Assembly (NCBI GenBank): GCA_040882055.1
Contig: JBBECA010000080.1
Location: 6,332-70,331, forward strand
Direction of reading: 5' to 3'
Length of the DNA: 64,000 bases
Origin: Nitriliruptor sp040882055
Lineage (GTDB): Bacteria > Actinomycetota > Nitriliruptoria > Nitriliruptorales > Nitriliruptoraceae
The notes beneath the pieces are model-generated. The model was not told where the DNA came from and searched no databases. It saw only the letters and a program-made list of their open reading frames with translations. The translations under genes were made by a program, and so were the position numbers. Positions within the stretch are counted from its first letter, which is position 1. Each line of letters opens with the position of its first letter. Shown here piece after piece: positions 60,966-64,000 of the stretch.

Positions 60966-61048
60966 CGCTCGCGAGGTAGCGGTGCGCCCATCGGACTTGC
61001 GCGCACCCCGACCATCGGCGACGATCGTGCGGCTACCTCGCTGGAGCG
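60966..61048. repeat. Inverted repeat in the ilvB upstream region
   Basis: GCGAGGTAGC (60971-60980) and GCTACCTCGC (61032-61041) are a perfect 10-base inverted repeat 51 bases apart. Flanking CGCTC (60966-60970) and GAGCG (61044-61048) extend it with a two-base bulge. It could be a long stem, a pair of half-sites, or chance in GC-rich DNA. Confidence 0.45.
60997..61025 (+). promoter_or_regulatory. Possible promoter of the ilvB leader transcript
   Basis: TTGCGC (60997-61002) and GACGAT (61020-61025), 17 bases apart, are the best -35/-10-like pair before the leader peptide; GACGAT departs from the usual first T. Weak support. Confidence 0.3.
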
Positions 61049-61081
61049 TGGGAGCGAACCCCCCACTCGGAAGAGGACGCG

Positions 61082-61156
61082 TTGCGCACCGACACCGTCA
61101 CCTCGATCGGCCGGGCTCTCGCCCGGTCCGTCGCGCTCGTGGTCGTCGTTACGTAG
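61082..61156 (+). CDS. ilvB leader peptide
   Basis: A TTG start preceded by GGAAGAGGACGC opens a 24-residue frame ending in A-L-V-V-V-V-T and a TAG stop. Four consecutive valine codons after Ala-Leu are the expected sensor of branched-chain aminoacyl-tRNA supply. A small hairpin (CCGGGC 61111-61116 with GCCCGG 61121-61126) lies inside it, and further hairpins follow the stop. Ribosome stalling on the valine run should decide whether the terminator forms. Confidence 0.75.
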   Translation: MRTDTVTSIGRALARSVALVVVVT

Positions 61157-61213
61157 CGCGTGCTCGCTCGAGCACGCGCGAACCTCCCGGATCGGGAGGT
61201 TCTCTCGTGAGAG
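61156..61213 (+). promoter_or_regulatory. Transcription attenuator of ilvBN
   Basis: Directly after the leader stop, an 11-base stem (61156-61166 with 61169-61179) is followed without a gap by a 10-base stem, GAACCTCCCG (61180-61189) with CGGGAGGTTC (61193-61202), and then CTCTC/GAGAG (61202-61213). The middle stem is the likely terminator. The arrangement matches leader-peptide attenuation of ilv genes in other actinobacteria; which pairings compete is inferred. Confidence 0.7.
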
Positions 61214-61263
61214 GGGGCACCACCGGCACGGTGCCGATCCACCGCCGCGAAGGAGACACTGAC

Positions 61264-63135
61264 ATGTCGCTCGCCCACGAGGCCGCAGCTCCCGGATCCG
61301 ACGGGGATGCTCCCCGCCCCCACGAGCGGACCGGTGAGCTGATCACCGGCGCGCAGGCGGTCATGCGCAGCCTCGAGGCGCTCGGGGTCGACGTGGTGTT
61401 CGGCTACCCCGGTGGAGCGATCCTGCCGGCCTACGATCCGCTGATCGAGGCCGGCTTCGAGCACGTGCTGGTGCGCCACGAGCAGGGCGCGATCCACATG
61501 GCCGAGGGCTACGCCCACGCCACGGGCCGGGTCGGCGTGTGCATCGTGACCTCGGGGCCCGCGGCGACCAACCTCGTCACGGGGCTCGCCGACGCCCACA
61601 TGGACTCCCTGCCGATCCTGGCGATCACCGGCCAGGTCGCGACCACGGCCATCGGGTCGGACGCCTTCCAGGAGGCTGACGTCACCGGCATCACGATGCC
61701 GATCACGAAGCACAACGAGCTGGTGTACTCGGCCGAGCGGATCGCAGGGGCCCTCGCCGAGGCGTTCCACATCGCGCGCTCGGGTCGCCCCGGCCCGGTG
61801 CTGATCGACCTGCCCAAGGACGTGCTCAACGCGACCGTCGAGTGGCGTTGGCCCCAGCAGCTCGATCTGCCGGGCTACCGGCCGACGGTGCGTGGGCACG
61901 GCAAGATGATCCGCGAGGCGCTCGACCTGATCGCCGACGCGCGTCGCCCGGTCATCTACGCCGGTGGCGGCCTCGTCCGTGCCGGTGCCGACGAGGAACT
62001 GCGCGCCTTCGCCGAGACCCTCGGCCTCCCCGTCGTCACCACGCTGATGGCGCGCGGCGTCCTACCCGACCGCCACGAGCTCGCCGTCGGCATGCCCGGG
62101 ATGCACGGCCACTACGCGGCGGTGAAGGCGTTCCAGGAGGCCGACCTGCTCGTCACGCTCGGCGCTCGCTTCGACGATCGCGTCACCGGTGACCTCGGCA
62201 GCTTCGCGCCGCTGGCGAAGGTCATCCACGTCGACGTCGACCCCGCCGAGATCGGCAAGAACCGCGCGGTCGACGTCCCGATCGTCGGTGACGTCAAGGT
62301 GGTGCTCAGCCAGCTGCTGAAGGTGCTCGAGGACAAGCAGGCCAAGGGCGCGCTCGAGGAGCTCATCCCCGATGCCTCGGCCTGGCGGACGCACCTCGAT
62401 GAGCTGAAGGCCGAGCACCCGCTGCGGTTCGAGCAGCCGGACACCGGTGTCCTCAAGCCACAGACGGCGATCCGCGCCATCCACGCGACCTGGGGCGACG
62501 AGGCGGTCTACGTGGCCGGCGTGGGCCAGCACCAGATGTGGTCCGCACAGCACATCCCCTACAGCCGCGGGCGTCAGTGGATCAACTCCGGTGGTCTCGG
62601 CACCATGGGCTTCGCCGTCCCCGCGGCCATCGGCGCCAAGGTCGGCGTCGGGCGCGACGTCCCGGTGGTCGCCATCGACGGTGACGGCTGCTTCCAGATG
62701 ACCTTCCAGGAGCTCGCTGCTGCGGTGCAGCACGACATCCCCGTGGTGTTCTGCGTGATCAACAACGGCTTCCTCGGCATGGTGCGCCAGTGGCAGCACC
62801 TGTTCTACGAGGACCGGCTCTCGCAGGTCGCCCTGCCTCAGGACCTGCCCGACCTGATGAAGCTCGCCGATGCCTACGGGATGCCGGGTTTCCGGGTGGA
62901 GCGGGTCGAGGACCTCGAGTCGGTCCTCGTCGAGGCCCACGCGATCACCGACCAGCCGGTCCTCGTCGAGTTCCGCGTCGACCCCGACGAGATGGTCTTC
63001 CCGATGGTGCCCTCGGGCGCGAGCAACGACGAGATCCTGGAGTCCGCCGAGGAGTGGCACGCCCGCGCTGCCGCGAGCGGCGAGGTGGACGACGACAGCC
63101 CGCAGGAACGCGGCGCCGGCCCGGAGGTCATCTGA
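61264..63135 (+). CDS. ilvB: Acetolactate synthase large subunit
   Basis: The 623-residue ThDP enzyme condenses two pyruvates, or pyruvate and 2-oxobutyrate, for valine, leucine and isoleucine synthesis. The catalytic Glu is in R-H-E-Q-G-A-I-H-M-A-E-G, and G-D-G-C-F-Q-M-T-F-Q-E-L binds Mg-ThDP. The ATG follows AAGGAGACACTGAC. It has a leader attenuator upstream and ilvN overlapping by one base downstream. Confidence 0.97.
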   Translation: MSLAHEAAAPGSDGDAPRPHERTGELITGAQAVMRSLEALGVDVVFGYPGGAILPAYDPLIEAGFEHVLVRHEQGAIHMAEGYAHATGRVGVCIVTSGPAATNLVTGLADAHMDSLPILAITGQVATTAIGSDAFQEADVTGITMPITKHNELVYSAERIAGALAEAFHIARSGRPGPVLIDLPKDVLNATVEWRWPQQLDLPGYRPTVRGHGKMIREALDLIADARRPVIYAGGGLVRAGADEELRAFAETLGLPVVTTLMARGVLPDRHELAVGMPGMHGHYAAVKAFQEADLLVTLGARFDDRVTGDLGSFAPLAKVIHVDVDPAEIGKNRAVDVPIVGDVKVVLSQLLKVLEDKQAKGALEELIPDASAWRTHLDELKAEHPLRFEQPDTGVLKPQTAIRAIHATWGDEAVYVAGVGQHQMWSAQHIPYSRGRQWINSGGLGTMGFAVPAAIGAKVGVGRDVPVVAIDGDGCFQMTFQELAAAVQHDIPVVFCVINNGFLGMVRQWQHLFYEDRLSQVALPQDLPDLMKLADAYGMPGFRVERVEDLESVLVEAHAITDQPVLVEFRVDPDEMVFPMVPSGASNDEILESAEEWHARAAASGEVDDDSPQERGAGPEVI

Positions 63136-63668
63136 TGAGCCACCACACCCAGCACACCCTGTCGGTGCTCGTCGAGAACAAGCCGGGCGTGCTCACCCGC
63201 GTCGCGGGGATGTTCGCCCGCCGCAACTACAACATCCACTCCTTGGCGGTCGGGCCGACCGAGGACGTCCGCGTGTCGCGCCTGACCCTCGTGGTGGGGA
63301 CCGAGGCGGTCCAGCTCGAGCAGATCGTCAAGCAGCTGAACAAGCTGGTGAACGTGCTCAAGATCGTCGAGCTCGAGGAGGGCGACACGGTCGAGCGCGA
63401 GCTGCAGCTGGTGAAGGTGGCGTGCGACGCGACCACCCGAGGGCAGGTCATCGAGCTCGCCCAGCTCTTCCGGGCACACGTCGTCGACGTCGACCACGAC
63501 TCGCTGACGATCGAAGCGGCTGGCGACCCCGAGAAGCTCGAAGCGATGATCGAGCTGCTCGAACCGTTCGGGATCCGCGAGATGGTCCGTAGCGGCAGGA
63601 TCGCCCTGGCCCGGGGTGCCCGCAGCATCAGCGACGGTTCCAAGGTGCGGATGCAACGCGTGGTCTGA
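63135..63668 (+). CDS. ilvN: Acetolactate synthase small (regulatory) subunit
   Basis: The 177-residue protein has an N-terminal ACT domain (L-S-V-L-V-E-N-K-P-G-V-L-T-R-V, then N-Y-N-I-H-S-L-A-V) that binds valine for feedback control, and a second C-terminal ACT-like domain. It stabilises IlvB. The ATG overlaps the ilvB stop (TGATG). Confidence 0.96.
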   Translation: MSHHTQHTLSVLVENKPGVLTRVAGMFARRNYNIHSLAVGPTEDVRVSRLTLVVGTEAVQLEQIVKQLNKLVNVLKIVELEEGDTVERELQLVKVACDATTRGQVIELAQLFRAHVVDVDHDSLTIEAAGDPEKLEAMIELLEPFGIREMVRSGRIALARGARSISDGSKVRMQRVV

Positions 63669-63669
63669 A

Positions 63670-64000
63670 TCAGTCGGCGCTGGGCAGCTCGAGGCGTAGG
63701 CGGGCGCCGCCACCGGGGGCGTCGGAACCGACCAGGTCGCCGCCGAGCCGTCGCGCGAGGTCGGCGGCGGTGGCCAGACCGAGCCCGCTGCCCGGGACGT
63801 CGCGGGCTGCAGCGCCGCGGACGAAGGGGGCGAACAGCTCGCCTTCGCCGAGCCCGGGTCCGTGGTCGCGGACCTCGATGGTCACCGGTGAACCCGCGCC
63901 GCCGCCGTCCAGACTGACCTCCACACGGCCGTCGGTGTACCGGACCGCGTTGTCCACGAGGATGGTCACGATGCGGCGGACGGCGTCGCGGTCGGCGAGC
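63670..64000 (-). CDS. Sensor histidine kinase, C-terminal part (runs off the window)
   Basis: The last 110 residues form a HATPase_c domain: D-N-A-V-R-Y-T is the N box, D-H-G-P-G-L-G the G1 box, and G-S-G-L-G-L-A the G2 box. The frame is open to the window edge, so the H-box and sensor domains lie beyond 64000. It is convergent with ilvN, with only one base between the stops. Confidence 0.88.
   Translation of the reverse strand, partial: LADRDAVRRIVTILVDNAVRYTDGRVEVSLDGGGAGSPVTIEVRDHGPGLGEGELFAPFVRGAAARDVPGSGLGLATAADLARRLGGDLVGSDAPGGGARLRLELPSAD

Noticed and set aside
1..64000. tRNA or rRNA genes, insertion sequences, prophage or defence islands
   Set aside because: No tRNA-like cloverleaf, rRNA segment, transposase, integrase or defence-family motif was recognised in any frame.

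Overview
The window is very GC-rich, densely coded bacterial DNA with many GTG and TTG starts. Gene content points to a high-GC actinobacterium: GatCAB, an actinobacterial zinc-ribbon protein, an Rv3030/Rv3031-like pair beside etfBA, an ilvBN operon with a leader peptide, and ABC-2/MMPL transport. A deep-branching lineage such as Nitriliruptoria or Euzebya-like is possible, but this is inference from gene style. I see no rRNA, tRNA, CRISPR array or insertion sequence.

Layout. 1-9.4 kb: acyl-CoA metabolism (fused double 3-hydroxyacyl-CoA dehydrogenase, methylmalonyl-CoA epimerase, thiolase, MeaB-type GTPase) with two cyclophilins, a lipoprotein and a dehydrogenase. 9.4-17.2 kb: a PLP decarboxylase paired with a membrane protein carrying a sigma-region-2-like head, then, divergently, an export operon (LxxG-repeat surface protein, TetR regulator, MMPL/RND pump). 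17.2-24.1 kb: small proteins, an AccD-AccA fusion, enoyl-CoA hydratase, a methyltransferase and an acyltransferase. 24.1-31.4 kb: copper and oxidase maturation (CtaG, Sco1, PCuAC), an AspT/YidE-like transporter, a protease-fold protein without its catalytic residues and a bifunctional penicillin-binding protein. 31.4-32.6 kb: an ABC transporter that is badly deleted in this assembly, next to a sequencing gap. 32.6-38.7 kb: GH57 glucan enzyme and methyltransferase, divergent from etfBA, then a PaaK-like protein. 38.7-48.3 kb: MFS pumps, a YbaK deacylase carrying a 27-bp tandem repeat at the second gap, cysteine desulfurase, MnmA, LigA. 48.3-51.1 kb: NAD salvage operon pncB-pncA-nrtR with a perfect palindrome at its promoter. 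51.2-53.0 kb: a response regulator apparently joined by a deletion to a glycosyltransferase. 53-64 kb: gatCAB, dodecin, dxs, an amino-acid permease, the attenuator-controlled ilvBN operon and the end of a sensor kinase.

The + strand order etfBA, cysteine desulfurase, mnmA, ligA, gatCAB, ilvBN matches, from memory, the order in Mycobacterium tuberculosis, so much of the right half is an old actinobacterial backbone with lineage-specific insertions. Both N runs are flanked by identical 55-base sequences, the signature of a de Bruijn assembler joining contigs at a k-mer overlap, so they are not true 100-base gaps. I found no clear new defence or mobile system. The most interesting items are the regulatory palindromes at etfB and pncB, the ilvB attenuator, the in-frame minisatellite in ybaK, the membrane-tethered sigma-region-2-like protein, and several enzyme-fold proteins that lack catalytic residues.
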